A stretch of DNA of 64,000 nt, taken from positions 496,001-560,000 of the forward strand of contig NC_089438.1 of NCBI RefSeq assembly GCF_026210795.1, given 5' to 3'. Position numbers and translations under genes: made by a program. The stretch is from Rhizophagus irregularis. Taxonomy: Eukaryota; Glomeromycota; Glomeromycetes; Glomerales; Glomeraceae. Below, one piece after another: positions 54,324-64,000 of this stretch (the first letter of the stretch is position 1; every line of letters begins with the position of its first letter). The notes beneath the pieces are model-generated. The model was not told the origin of the DNA. It did no database searches and worked only from the letters and a program-made list of their open reading frames with translations.

Positions 54324-54639
54324 GTTGTTTGTGTAATATTAATGCAAAATGCAGATACCAATTTTCAGGTATCACTAAATAAAATACATCTTTCTTGTCG
54401 ATCATTAGCTATAAAAGAGTTAATATTTATCAATATATACAGATCACGATACAAAGTTGTTAACAATCAGATGATCTAAATTTCATAGTGTTGTTTATTG
54501 TGATTGGCCGCTGTAATAATAAGTTGTATTCCAAAAAAGGAAGGAAGTAGGTCCTAATTTGGTTAGCAAATATGGCAAAACAGGGTCCGTTTTTATATAA
54601 AATATATATAAACATAATTGAAATTTCGTTTCATTGCAA

Positions 54640-54665
54640 TGAATTTCAATTTCAATTTCAATTTC
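54640..54665 (+). repeat. ATTTCA hexamer microsatellite
   Basis: About four and a half perfect units. The frame at 54618-54806 (FNFNFNFN) is a by-product of it and is not a gene. Confidence 0.8.
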
Positions 54666-54726
54666 AATATATCAATTGATTGTTTTTTGGACAGCAGTTG
54701 TTTAAATAAATTTCGTGAATTGAAGT

Positions 54727-55910
54727 TGATCATCATTTACGTCACAGTAAGTAAAAATAATCTAAAATTGGATTCACATGTTATAAAAATTGAAACTTGT
54801 ATATAATAACTATAAATAAATTAGTTATAATGAAGGTACTTTTTTTTATTAATAAAATTGTATTTTTTTATTTGTTTGTTAATTAAATTAAAAATTGTGA
54901 TTTTTCCCATAAATTACACATTTTTTTAAGACTATTTCTATTTGTACACTACGTGTGTGTGAACACTGGTCACGTGATTATTATCATTTCGGTGATCTGC
55001 ATAAATAATTTCCTATTTTGGAAATTTGTGTAACGAATTTTCATTTTTACGGAGAAACAAAATTGCCTTTTTGGGTTGTGTAACGTTACTCTAATTTCCA
55101 AAATTGGAAATTATGGTAATTTTTGGCTGGAATTATAAAATTTGGCTGAAATTAGTAAACGTGACATATAATATGTGACAAATAAGGTTTTTCCTACTGA
55201 AAAAATTCTAAGTCCCTAGAATAAATAGTAAAAATGGAAAACTATAGGGGTGTGACATGGGTGACAAATTATAGTCACGTGATCCGTGTTTCGCACACTA
55301 GTGTATATTAAGAAATTATCTTTTTTTAATTAATAATAAATAAATTTACAAATTGAAAATCGAAAGATGATCATCATTTACGTCACAATGAAAATAATCT
55401 ACAATTAAATTCACATGTTAATATTAGTTAAAAGAACTAAAGCCCGCAATTAATGACTATAAATAAATTAGTTATAATGAAGCTACCTTTTTTTATTAAT
55501 AAAATTGTATTTTTTTATTTGTTTTTTTAATTAATAATAAAAAAAATAAATTTACAAATTGAAAATTGAAAGATGATCATCATTTACGTCACAATGAAAA
55601 TAATCTACAATTAAATTCACATGTTAATATTAGTTAAAAGAACTAAAGCCGCAATTAATAACTATAAATAAATTAGTTACAATGAAACCACCCTTTTTTT
55701 ATAGCTATAATTATAAAAGTGTGGTTTTTTTCAACAGATTATTACACTTTTTTAATAATAAAAAATAAATAAATTTACAAATTGAAAAATTGAAAGATGA
55801 TCATCATTTACGTTACAATGAAAATAAACTAAAATTGAATTCACAGGTTAGAAAATTTAAAGCCACATATAGTAACTATAAACAAATTAGTTCTAATAAA
55901 ATTACCCTTT
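54727..55910 (+). repeat. Four-copy repeat, about 120-150 bp conserved part
   Basis: Copies at about 54727-54840, 55363-55510, 55569-55700 and 55792-55910 share GATGATCATCATTTACGTCAC, AATAATCTAAAATTG, TTCACATGTTA and AACTATAAATAAATTAGTTA. The last three are tandem at about 206-222 bp. Between copies 1 and 2 (54930-55320) is a different stretch containing CACGTGAT and GTGTGTGAACACTGG, without a gene. Confidence 0.65.
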
Positions 55911-55929
55911 TTTTTATCATTTATTTAAT

Positions 55930-56520
55930 TAATAAAGTAATATTTAACAGTTAATGAGATTATGTTATTTCAATCATAAACTATTATATAAATTAATAAA
56001 TTAATTTTATTATATAAATTGTAATAAATTTTTGATAAAATCAATTTTTTTTCAATGTAAATAAATAATAAAATCGCAATTTTTCAATGAAAACTACTTT
56101 TTTTTAAATTTAAATAAATGTAATAAAATAATAAAATCATCATAATTTTGCAATAAATTGTAATAAAATCGTAATTTTTTCAATAAAATTGCATTTTTTT
56201 AAATAAATTTGATAAAAATCAAAATTTTTCATATATTAATAAATAATAAAATCGTAATTTTTTCAATGAACCACTTTTTTAAGTTTTAAATAAAATGTAT
56301 CATAATTTTGTAATAAATTGTAATAAAATCACATTTTTATTTTTTTAATAATCATAAATCATAAATAATAATAAATAATTGTAATATTATTACTTTTTTT
56401 AAAAAATAAAATATATTATAAATATATTAAAGTCATAATTTTTTTTATAAATATAAGTAATTCATTTACTTTTTTTTACTTTTATTCATTTTTCATTTTA
56501 ATAATAATCAGATTCAAAAA
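55930..56520. other. AT-rich degenerate repeats upstream of 56533
   Basis: Loose repeats of AATAAAATCGTAATTTTTCAATGAAAAC and CATAATTTTGTAATAAATTG at about 56060, 56150, 56240 and 56310. No frame. It is the presumed promoter region of the following gene, with no distinct element. Confidence 0.35.
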
Positions 56521-56532
56521 AAATTTCGAAAT

Positions 56533-57518
56533 ATGATTGCAAACATTACAACCATCGTGTATATACTCTCTGTGACTGATGAAACTATTAATAATGGTGT
56601 CTTGCAGAAAGGCATGGCTATTTCCCGAATTGATAATGAAGATGCATTTCAAATATATAAATTTTACAATTATATGACCTTAATAAATAACACAGACCTT
56701 GATTCAGATGATGGATCTAAAGTAACTTCGCCACTTAAGGCAGAAAATGTATACTTAATTACAGGAAAATTTTCAACAACTCAAGATGGTTCAATAAACG
56801 TCTCTATTACAACTAATGTACAACTCCTTATTGATAAGGAAGATATTCCTATAATAAAACCAACTGTACATCTTCTTGGAAAGACTTTGGGGTATGCAGA
56901 ATTAACAGAAAGTGGATATACTTTACAAATACAAGTAAAGCCATATTTATATATCTAAGGATCAATTTACTCCATTTACTGTAAATTTAACTCACCCACC
57001 AAATGGGCGATTTAAGAACGCGTTAACAAAAGCCAGAAAAAATTCAACAGTTCATACAACAGGAGTATTTTTTTTTGCAAAAGATCAATTATACTGTGAA
57101 ATTTTGGAATTTCAGTTTGTATCAGCAAAAATAGAATCAGATAACAGTATTGTAGTTCCATGGAAATCAAAATCTGATTCACGTAATGAAGGATCTTCAA
57201 AATCTGTTATAGAACAAAGAATTTCTCTCATACAACAAAATTCAACAACACAACCATCATTGTCAATGACACCAACTAAAAATAAATGTAAAACAAATAT
57301 GACTAAAATAGCAGATATTTCAAGATCTTTGCTATTACAAAATCAACAAAGTGATGAAATTCATGATTGTGAAACTTCTATTACAAATGAAGAAAATGAA
57401 GAAAGAATTAATGAAAATATTGAAGAAAATGAAGAGAGAAACGAAAATATTAAAAAAAAATAATACACCAAAAATTTCAAATTCAACAAGAGGTAGAAAA
57501 AAACAAAAAACTAAATAA
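56533..57518 (+). pseudogene. Hypothetical gene with two frameshifts
   Basis: The ATG at 56533 starts a well-formed, intronless frame (MIANITTIVYILSVTDETIN) of 141 codons, stopping at 56956-56958. The same protein continues in another frame from about 56955 (SKDQFTPFTVNLTHPPNG). A 4-bp TATA excess in TTTATATATCT at 56947-56955 would explain the shift. A second shift lies in the run of nine A at 57452-57460. The tail beyond it ends in a basic stretch RGRKKQKTK at 57518. The N-terminal part has beta-strand-like character, and the middle is polar and Ser/Thr-rich with an acidic Glu-rich repeat. I recall similar proteins as unnamed families in Rhizophagus but know no function. Nuclear localisation is possible from the basic tail (inference). 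Confidence 0.5.
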
Positions 57519-57554
57519 TGTTTATGAACTAACGTAACCCAGTAATAATCTTTT

Positions 57555-58170
57555 CTTTAATTTTTTTTATTATCTGTTCTTTATATTTTATATGTAATAA
57601 GTGCTATATTTATTTTTTTTAATGAAATAAAAAACATATTTTATTTTTTATGTCAAAGAAAAGTGGTTTAAAAGAAAATTTGAAGTCTACGTAAAATTTA
57701 ATTGCTGATCATGTTACACATGTCATAGATCACCTGACAAATACGAACTGTTTTTAAAATTCTTTTTTTATTATCTATTGTTTTTTATATTTTATATGTA
57801 ATAAGTACTTTATTTATTTTTCAATGAAATAAATGAAATAAAAGAAGTTGCATTTATTTTATTTTTATATCAAAGTATAATTAGTTCAAAAAAAAAAAAT
57901 TTGAAGTCAACGAAGTCAACGTAAAATTTAATTGCTGATCGTACTATTATGCATGTCATAGATCACCTGACAAATACGAACTGTTTTTAAAATTCATTTT
58001 TATTATCTGTATTTTTTATATCTTATATGTAATAAACATTATATTTATTTATTTTTTATTAAAAAAAAAATTGAAGTTATTGTAAAATTTAATTGTTGAT
58101 CCTTAATAATAATATTACAAATATATGTTATAGATCACTGATCATATATATATATACGAACTATTAAAAC
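57555..58170 (+). repeat. Three-copy tandem repeat, about 220 bp, downstream of 56533 gene
   Basis: Units begin near 57555, 57771 and 58001. Shared words are TATATTTTATATGTAATAA, GTAAAATTTAATTGCTGATC, CATGTCATAGATCACCTGAC and AAATACGAACTGTTTTTAAA. The third is more diverged. This looks like a duplicated 3' UTR and flank. Confidence 0.65.
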
Positions 58171-58246
58171 TTTCATAATAATTTGATTGCTAATAATTTT
58201 TTTAATATATTACTAACATTAAATCATAATTAATAATAAAACTGAA

Positions 58247-58377
58247 TCAGATGTCCTAAATGGGATCAAATTCAAACAATGAATTTAAATAGAGATGCAT
58301 TTAAAGTAGATCCAAATGTGATTAAAGAATATTCTCGCTTGGAACAAGTAGCATCACAACCGCTTCCTATTTCATAA
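58247..58377 (+). pseudogene. Terminal exon fragment, unknown protein
   Basis: An open frame reads RCPKWDQIQTMNLNRDAFKV and continues to EQVASQPLPIS then TAA at 58375-58377. Upstream is a stop in frame and no acceptor is clear. It has good codon character but the family is not recognised. It is probably a displaced 3' exon. Confidence 0.35.
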
Positions 58378-58488
58378 ACAAACCTAGATTGTTATCATAT
58401 AAGTGTAATAAAGCAATTAGGGGTTCTTTAAAAAAAGTGTTTATTTGACTATGCATTTATGCTCATGTTACACCTAATTCTATTTTGA

Positions 58489-58525
58489 AGGCCGCCGCCA
58501 GGCGGCCATAGTGGTACAGTTCTAG
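58489..58525 (+). mobile_element. Possible Helitron-like 3' end
   Basis: A perfect hairpin GGCCGCC/GGCGGCC (58489-58507) with a short loop is followed by 14 bases and CTAG (58522-58525), then T. The hairpin-to-CTAG distance is slightly longer than usual. It could instead be an isolated GC palindrome. Confidence 0.35.
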
Positions 58526-58529
58526 TTAC

Positions 58530-60089
58530 TTTTTTAAAATTTCACATTTCTTTTAAAAGTATCAAGCGCCAGTACAATAGTGTTCTTTGCAAATTTTGTT
58601 ATGAAGTAAGAAGGTGGGCATATAAAAAAGTCTGAGTAATTTTCGACCTTTGAAGACGGCTGCGGGTGGCGGAATGGCGCACTATATACGTTTATGGTGA
58701 CACATGTAATACCCAATGGGTAAATCTTACCACCACCCTCAGTTACACAGTGACATTTAGCATCACATTGTCACGTGATATCCGCGTTCACGTTTTTTTA
58801 TATTTATCCGAGTTATCCGAGGGACGGTTTTTTTTTTACTAGCCTGATCTCTATTTGTCACAACACCTCGGACATCATGCGGTAGTCACCGCAGTATGGT
58901 AAGATTTTTCCACTACACCTACCCTGAGAGATCAAAGGAAAAGAGTTTTTGTTGTAAGTTGTAACTACGAGACTTTTCTGCAAGGATGGGCTATATTATT
59001 TATAGATTTTAGTTTCAGTGTTTTTTTTTATTTTTTACAGATTATAGTTATTAGATTTTAATTTGCCAGAGCGAAGAGTGGAGAGTGGAGACTATATGTG
59101 ATTTATTGTCTGAAGCAAAGCGAAGGAGTGAAAAGACTATATCAGATATATGTTTATGAGCATATTGGATCACATGGCGACTGACGAAATCTGTTTGTCC
59201 ATGTCATTGAAATTTTTGGAGCACCCATGATAAAAATAGTTTACTATATCAACATCGCCTCAAAATTAATCCGGAATAGTTTTTACTTATGTAAAAAAAA
59301 AAATACTTTTAATACTTACAAATTATTATAAAGTGATAATTACTAATGAAAGAAAATAATACTATAATATGCAGTGTGTTAGAAAAATTATTCACGTGCA
59401 TGTTAGCTCAAAATAAACTCAAACTTTATATTATTTAAATTGTATAGTAAACCCGAGACCCAAGGCTACATTTTTGATATCTTTGAAATTATAAACACTT
59501 ACATTATCTTCTGAAAAAATTAGCAATAATTATTTACTTCAAGCAAAAAGCATAACAGAAAATTAAATTACATTTATGAAACATTGGTGGATTAAAATAC
59601 TTAAATATTGTTAAAAATAATGCCAAAAAATAAATATATCAAAAAAACTGCAGTAAAGACAAAATAAATTTTTATCATTTAAAGTATAAAATAAACTTGT
59701 ACGTTTTTTAATTAAAAAAATGATAAAAAGACGTCAAATTTGACGTTTTCCATTAATAAAAAACATAAAAAAACGTCAAATTTGACGTTTTTTCATTAAA
59801 AAATATAAAAAGACGTATTCAAATCTATACTTTAAAAATTTACTAGTACTATTTCATTAGAATAATATAACAATCATTATTTCTTATAAATTATAATAGC
59901 AATTGAATATCTAAAATTTTTTTATTTAATAACGATCAATCAGATGGTTGGTCAAATCAGAAGTTTTTGATTAGATACCCATTTTATATTTAATAAAAAT
60001 TTACATTTTCAAATGATCTTTTTTTTTAAGTATTTACTGATATAACAACAGTAGATTAAGCAAAATAAAATTATTATTGAAGCTATATA
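58530..60089. other. Intergenic stretch with two TGACGT palindromes
   Basis: The part 58560-58960 is less AT-rich, with a small TGCGGT/ACCGCA hairpin at 58879-58894 and repeated GGTAAATCTTACC / GGTAAGATTTTTCC words, but no frame. At 59732-59747 and 59776-59791 are two ACGTCAAATTTGACGT palindromes in the same A/T setting as the minisatellite units at 43035-44752. No gene is seen. Confidence 0.4.
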
Positions 60090-60280
60090 CACAGTGAAAT
60101 TCGATATACTGGAACCTCGATATAACGGATCATAAGTAAATTCTTGATATATCGGAATTAGGGTCTGGTCATAACGTATAATTTATTTACCTTCGATATA
60201 TCGGAATTCTTGATATAACGGATTTTTGACAAATTTTACTAATGAAACGGATGGTTCATTATATCGAATTTCACTATGTG
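60090..60280. mobile_element. Tc1/mariner/pogo-type MITE, 191 bp
   Basis: The left CACAGTGAAATTCGATATA and the inverse of the right end, CACATAGTGAAATTCGATATA, form terminal repeats flanked by TA on both sides (60088-60089 and 60281-60282). Internal CGATATAACGGA words recur. AGTGAAA..TCGATATAACG termini are typical of pogo-like elements. There is no coding content. Confidence 0.65.
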
Positions 60281-60282
60281 TA

Positions 60283-60814
60283 TGGCAGACTAATCAAAGT
60301 GCTTACATAGTAATTATGAAAGTAATATCAATAAAATCAATAAAGACTGCATCATAACAATTTTGATTAATTTAATTTTATTAATTTTATTGAAAGTATT
60401 AGAAAAAAAACTGAGAAAAATGGCTTAAATTATTTTAGAAATGATCCTGTAATAATTATGCAAAATTTTTATGATTTTTACTAATTTTATCCAATAATTT
60501 CATCCAGTCCTGGATGATCGACATTCCAGGCTGAAATTATTTTTATTTGGTTTCACTCAATTTTGATTTGTTTATTGAAAACTTCCTTTTTCTTTTATTG
60601 CCGATCAAAGTTTTATTATCCGTCACTATATATAGAATTTTTGTGGTATATCAAATTTTTGAATGTTACACATGCTGCACAAAGGTTAATTTGTGAATAA
60701 ACTTCGCAATTTTAAAAATTTTTTATGTTTTTCATTTTATTATATGGGTAACATTATCTTTGAATTTGATAGTTAAATTATAACCTACATATATATAATT
60801 CAAATTAATTTAGC
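60283..60814 (+). other. Upstream region of the plus-strand kinase
   Basis: A TATA-like CTATATATA lies at 60626-60634, 180 bp before the start codon. The rest is AT-rich without recognisable elements. Confidence 0.3.
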
Positions 60815-62625
60815 ATGGAAATATCAAAAATGAACCTTAAAGAAAAAAGAAATTTATGGAAATATGTTGATCATAATGAATATCAGGTAAACAATTCATT
60901 TTATCATATCGTAATATGATTAAATTATTGTATCTTATAATTTGTTTTTTTAATCATTTATCTCAAAGAAACATGTAACAATTTCTACTATTGGTTCAAA
61001 TATTGAATCAGCAGAAGAGGTAGATGATAAAATAATTTATATGAAAGATTTAGAAAAAAGAAAACAAGTATATGGAATATGTGGAGAATGTAATGAACCT
61101 GGCACAGGAGAAGTATGGTGTCAACCTTGTAATGCTAAAAGATTTAAGAATAACTTTAAAAATTGGACTAGTGGAAATAAAGATATTGATGAATTTATTC
61201 AACAATTACAACTTAATGCTGTACATTATAGAAATTATATTGAATGGATACCTTTTGAAAAGTTTAAAGATATTACTTATATTACCAGAGGTGGATTTGG
61301 TAAAATTTATTCAGCTGAATGGCCTGAAGGATGTATTTTTACTTGGGATATTGTAAATCAAAAATGGAAAAGATACTATAACATAAAAGTTGCATTAAAA
61401 AGCTTGGATAATTCATCTTGTATAAGCACAGAATTTTTAAATGAGGTAATTATAAAAATAGTAATATAATTATCTAAAATTTTTATTTATTTTAAGATTT
61501 CCTTTCTTTTCAATATTTTTTTTTTAGATTAAAACTCATCTTCAGATTTATCTTTGGGACATTATTCAATGTTATGGAATAACCCAAGATCCAAATACTA
61601 AGGATTATATAATGGTTTTAGCATATTGTGAAAATGGAAATTTGAGAAATTACTATATGAATAATGAATCAAATTATTTTACAAAAATTGAAGTATTAAG
61701 GCGAATTGCAAGTGGGCTTTTAGATATTCATAATTCTGGAAAGGTTCACAAAGACTTTCACTCAGGTAATATACTATACAATTTTCATACTCCATATATA
61801 AGTGATTTAGGAATGTGTCAACCAGCGTATAATGAACAATCAGTAAAAAAGAACGGAATTTATGGAGTATTACCTTATATGGCACCAGAAGTTTTACGAG
61901 GATATCAATATACAAAAGCATCTGATATTTATTCATTTGGAGTAATGATGAATGAATATATATCTGAAGAAACACCTTATAACAATATTCCACATAATCA
62001 TGCTTTAGCCATTAACATATGTAAAGGATTTAGACCAATTATTTTTGAATATACACCAAAATTACTTGCAGATTTGATTACTAAGTGTTGGGATGCTAAA
62101 GCAGAAAATAGACCGACTGCTAAAGAATTGTATCAAAAACTTAAGAAAATTAAATATTATGGTTATGATAGTGATAATGAATCTCAAATAAATGAGTATA
62201 ATGATAAAATCAAATTAAACCGAACAAGTGAAAAAAGATCTAACAACATTAAAACACATCCACAAGCAATATATACTAGTAGACTTTTAAATTTCAAAAA
62301 TCTTCCGGAACCAGTAAATTCAGGTAATTTAATTTAATTTACTTTGACAACAAAAAAAAAAAGTTTTACATTACTAATAGACTTTTTTTATAGACGCTAC
62401 TCAAACAACATTACGTAAGTAATTATTTCTATTTGCAACCAATATAATTAATAAATTCCTAATATTATGCTAATTTATAGATTCAGAATGTTTTGATTGT
62501 CAATTAGACGAATCAGGTAAGATATCTACTCTTTAGTTTTCTCTTTATTTTGTTAATACTTATTAATTTATTTATTTTTAGATTTTAATGAAATTAATCA
62601 AAACGAAGAAATTAATATTGAATGA
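60815..62625 (+). CDS. TKL-like protein kinase, six exons, complete
   Basis: Exons 60815-60886, 60969-61445, 61528-62323, 62394-62414, 62481-62516 and 62582-62625 join to 481 codons with no stop. All introns are GT..AG and 64-82 nt long. The N-terminus has a small putative zinc-binding pair (CGEC at 62-65 and CQPC at 75-78). Then comes the family lead-in FKNWTSGNKDIDEFI. Kinase landmarks are the glycine loop TRGGFGKIY (about 130-138), the ATP lysine VALK (168), the catalytic loop VHKDFHSGN with Asp259 (Lys in place of Arg in HRD), SDLGM with Asp276, MAPEVLRG and DIYSFGVMM. All core catalytic residues are present, so activity is likely. The 3' end is built from tiny exons of 21, 36 and 44 nt that encode an acidic tail ending NQNEEINIE. 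It belongs to the greatly expanded kinase family of Glomeromycotina. Substrate unknown. Confidence 0.9.
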
Positions 62626-63376
62626 TTTTTCTTCTTTTTTATAAGAATGAAGAATTTAATTTGATTAAATTACTAGTCTTTTATATTAGTTATTATTTAT
62701 GGTTTTGTATGTAATATTTTGGTTTAATAAATTAAATTAAAAATTGGTTAGCTATTAGCTGTTTCATTTACGCAAATTAATTTTATCTCTAAACTACCCA
62801 GGAAATTAGTAGTAACATTATTTTGACGCAAAATATTTAGCATATAGTACGTACTATTGAAATGCCAAATTAATCTATTAATAACTTATTTTTTTTACTT
62901 TACTATGTATAAACGAAAAAATAATTTTAAAGTTTTTACGAAAATTTTTAAGAATTTTAATTATTGAATTCTAAAATGGAGAAATTATATTAAATATTGA
63001 TAGCAAATTATCTCAAAACTTGAAACAAAAACATAAATGAAAGGATGATTAAATTAAACGACCAACAAATGAAACAAATCGAAACAAAAAGAAAGATAAA
63101 GGATCAAATGAATGAAATCATAAGCGAAACAAAAATAAAAGGTTCAAATGATAAAGTTGAATCGATAGATAAAGAAAATGTAATTGAAAAAGATATTTTA
63201 TTAAGCATAACAATAATTACGATTGATGTAATAAGATGAAGTAAAAAAATGGTGTAAAATTTTTATAGGAAAAGTTTAAATAAAGCTTATAAAGATTAAC
63301 AATATCATAAAAATGAATATAAAAATGAATTTATAGAAAGTTAAATATAAGCTTATTTATAATGTTATATTAATGC
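62626..63376. other. Intergenic stretch
   Basis: A 64-codon lysine-rich frame at 63045-63239 (KLNDQQMKQIETKRKIKDQ) is probably an A-rich chance frame. AATAAA is present at about 62725 after the kinase. Nothing else is seen. Confidence 0.3.
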
Positions 63377-63544
63377 ATGATCAAAAACCGTCAGAACGAT
63401 AACACTTTTATTGGAAGCGAGGCTATACCGGTTACTGGCCCTCCATTGATTGTCAAAAATGACCCAGACTACATGGCCCTCGGTCCTGTGAATGATGTAG
63501 TAGCTACTTCCTATCCAATAAGATATACACATACAAGATATTAA
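63377..63544 (+). CDS. Small ORF, 55 codons, unknown
   Basis: The ATG at 63377 opens MIKNRQNDNTFIGSEAIPVT and runs through PVNDVVATSYPIRY to TAA at 63542-63544. Codon use is balanced and G+C is much higher than around it, which suggests real or formerly real coding sequence, perhaps one exon. No family is recognised and no clear splice partner was found. Confidence 0.35.
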   Translation: MIKNRQNDNTFIGSEAIPVTGPPLIVKNDPDYMALGPVNDVVATSYPIRYTHTRY

Positions 63545-64000
63545 TTGGTCAAACAGTTGGTCAAGTAGTCAGCCGACATTGATCATTGGTTATACTCCGT
63601 TAACCATTGCCATCACCTAATTTTAATAAAAAAAAATAGATTAATATTTATTAAAAATGAATCAGAAAAAAGTATAATAAAAGCTTGGAGTTATAATAAA
63701 ATAAAGGATACATTATAATCTGTCTTTTAATCATCATTATTCATTAATTCACTAATGACGTTCCATAATTAGAAAGTTATTGCTAGTATTTATTGTATGA
63801 AACTAAAAAATGGTACTGTCTCGCTTGTAAGACCTAAATATTATATATCCTACGAAAAATGGTTACTGGTCTATACAATAATGTTTGCACTCGTTCATAA
63901 TCATGATTTTTACTTTTTTTGCTGCAAAGTTTAATTAAAATTGAATATTTTTATGGATTTGAATGGTTAAACATTCATGTGAGTGTAAATTATTTTAACA
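63545..64000. other. Intergenic stretch to the window edge
   Basis: The first 80 bp keep the higher G+C of the small ORF (GGTCAAACAGTTGGTCAAG direct repeat). After that it is AT-rich with no recognisable feature. Confidence 0.3.

Noticed and set aside
54618-54806. Frame with FNFNFN repeat as a gene
   Set aside because: It is a product of the ATTTCA microsatellite, with no other coding character.
61679-61993. Minus-strand 104-codon frame
   Set aside because: Antisense shadow of kinase exon 3.

Overview
The window is a strongly AT-rich stretch of eukaryotic chromosome, most consistent with an arbuscular-mycorrhizal fungus (Glomeromycotina, Rhizophagus-like). The reasons are short introns with GTAAGT/TAG ends and CTAAC branch motifs, TKL-like kinases with the 'NWTSGN..ID.FI' lead-in seen in that group's expanded kinase family, a BTB-BACK-TLDc relic, and a high load of decayed DNA transposons, MITEs, Helitron ends and gypsy pieces. 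The taxon is inferred from these families. No search was run.

Layout. 1-10.5 kb: relics (a P-loop ATPase, a BTB-BACK-TLDc gene) in AT-rich DNA. 11.9-14.6 kb: a dead Tc1/mariner transposase on the minus strand with its 3' end tandemly triplicated. 17-20 kb: a copy of a dispersed flank block, a Helitron terminus and a minus-strand array of short exon-like units repeating about every 112 bp. 20.6-46 kb: a tandem array of four paralogues, all on the plus strand, each a nine-exon fusion of a UBE2D-type ubiquitin-conjugating (E2) domain, a BED-like zinc finger and a hAT transposase. Copies 1 and 3 are open from end to end. Copy 2 is split by a hAT-type MITE, and copy 4 is degenerate, with a palindromic minisatellite in intron 3 and a gypsy integrase fragment joined to its 3' end. 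Further UBC scraps and flank blocks show repeated segmental duplication. 46-47.5 kb: the gypsy fragment, with an exact 111-bp internal inversion. 48.6-54.3 kb (minus): a pseudokinase with a long coiled coil. 56.5-57.5 kb: a frameshifted gene of unknown function. 60.8-62.6 kb (plus): a complete TKL-like kinase in six exons.

Two observations stand out. First, the 5' part of the minus-strand pseudokinase gene holds 26 tandem modules, each an acceptor site, exactly 3 nt, then a donor site, followed by one module with exactly 1 nt. Joined in order they give a stop-free path from an upstream ATG, and the 1-nt unit is what puts that ATG in frame with the kinase. This could be splicing one codon at a time (3-nt exons or recursive splicing), built by tandem intron duplication. 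Second, the E2-BED-hAT fusions have lost both enzyme centres: the E2 cysteine is Ser, Gly or Met in three of four copies, and the transposase's second aspartate is gone in every copy where it can be read. Two long reading frames nevertheless stay open, which suggests a non-catalytic, possibly co-opted protein.
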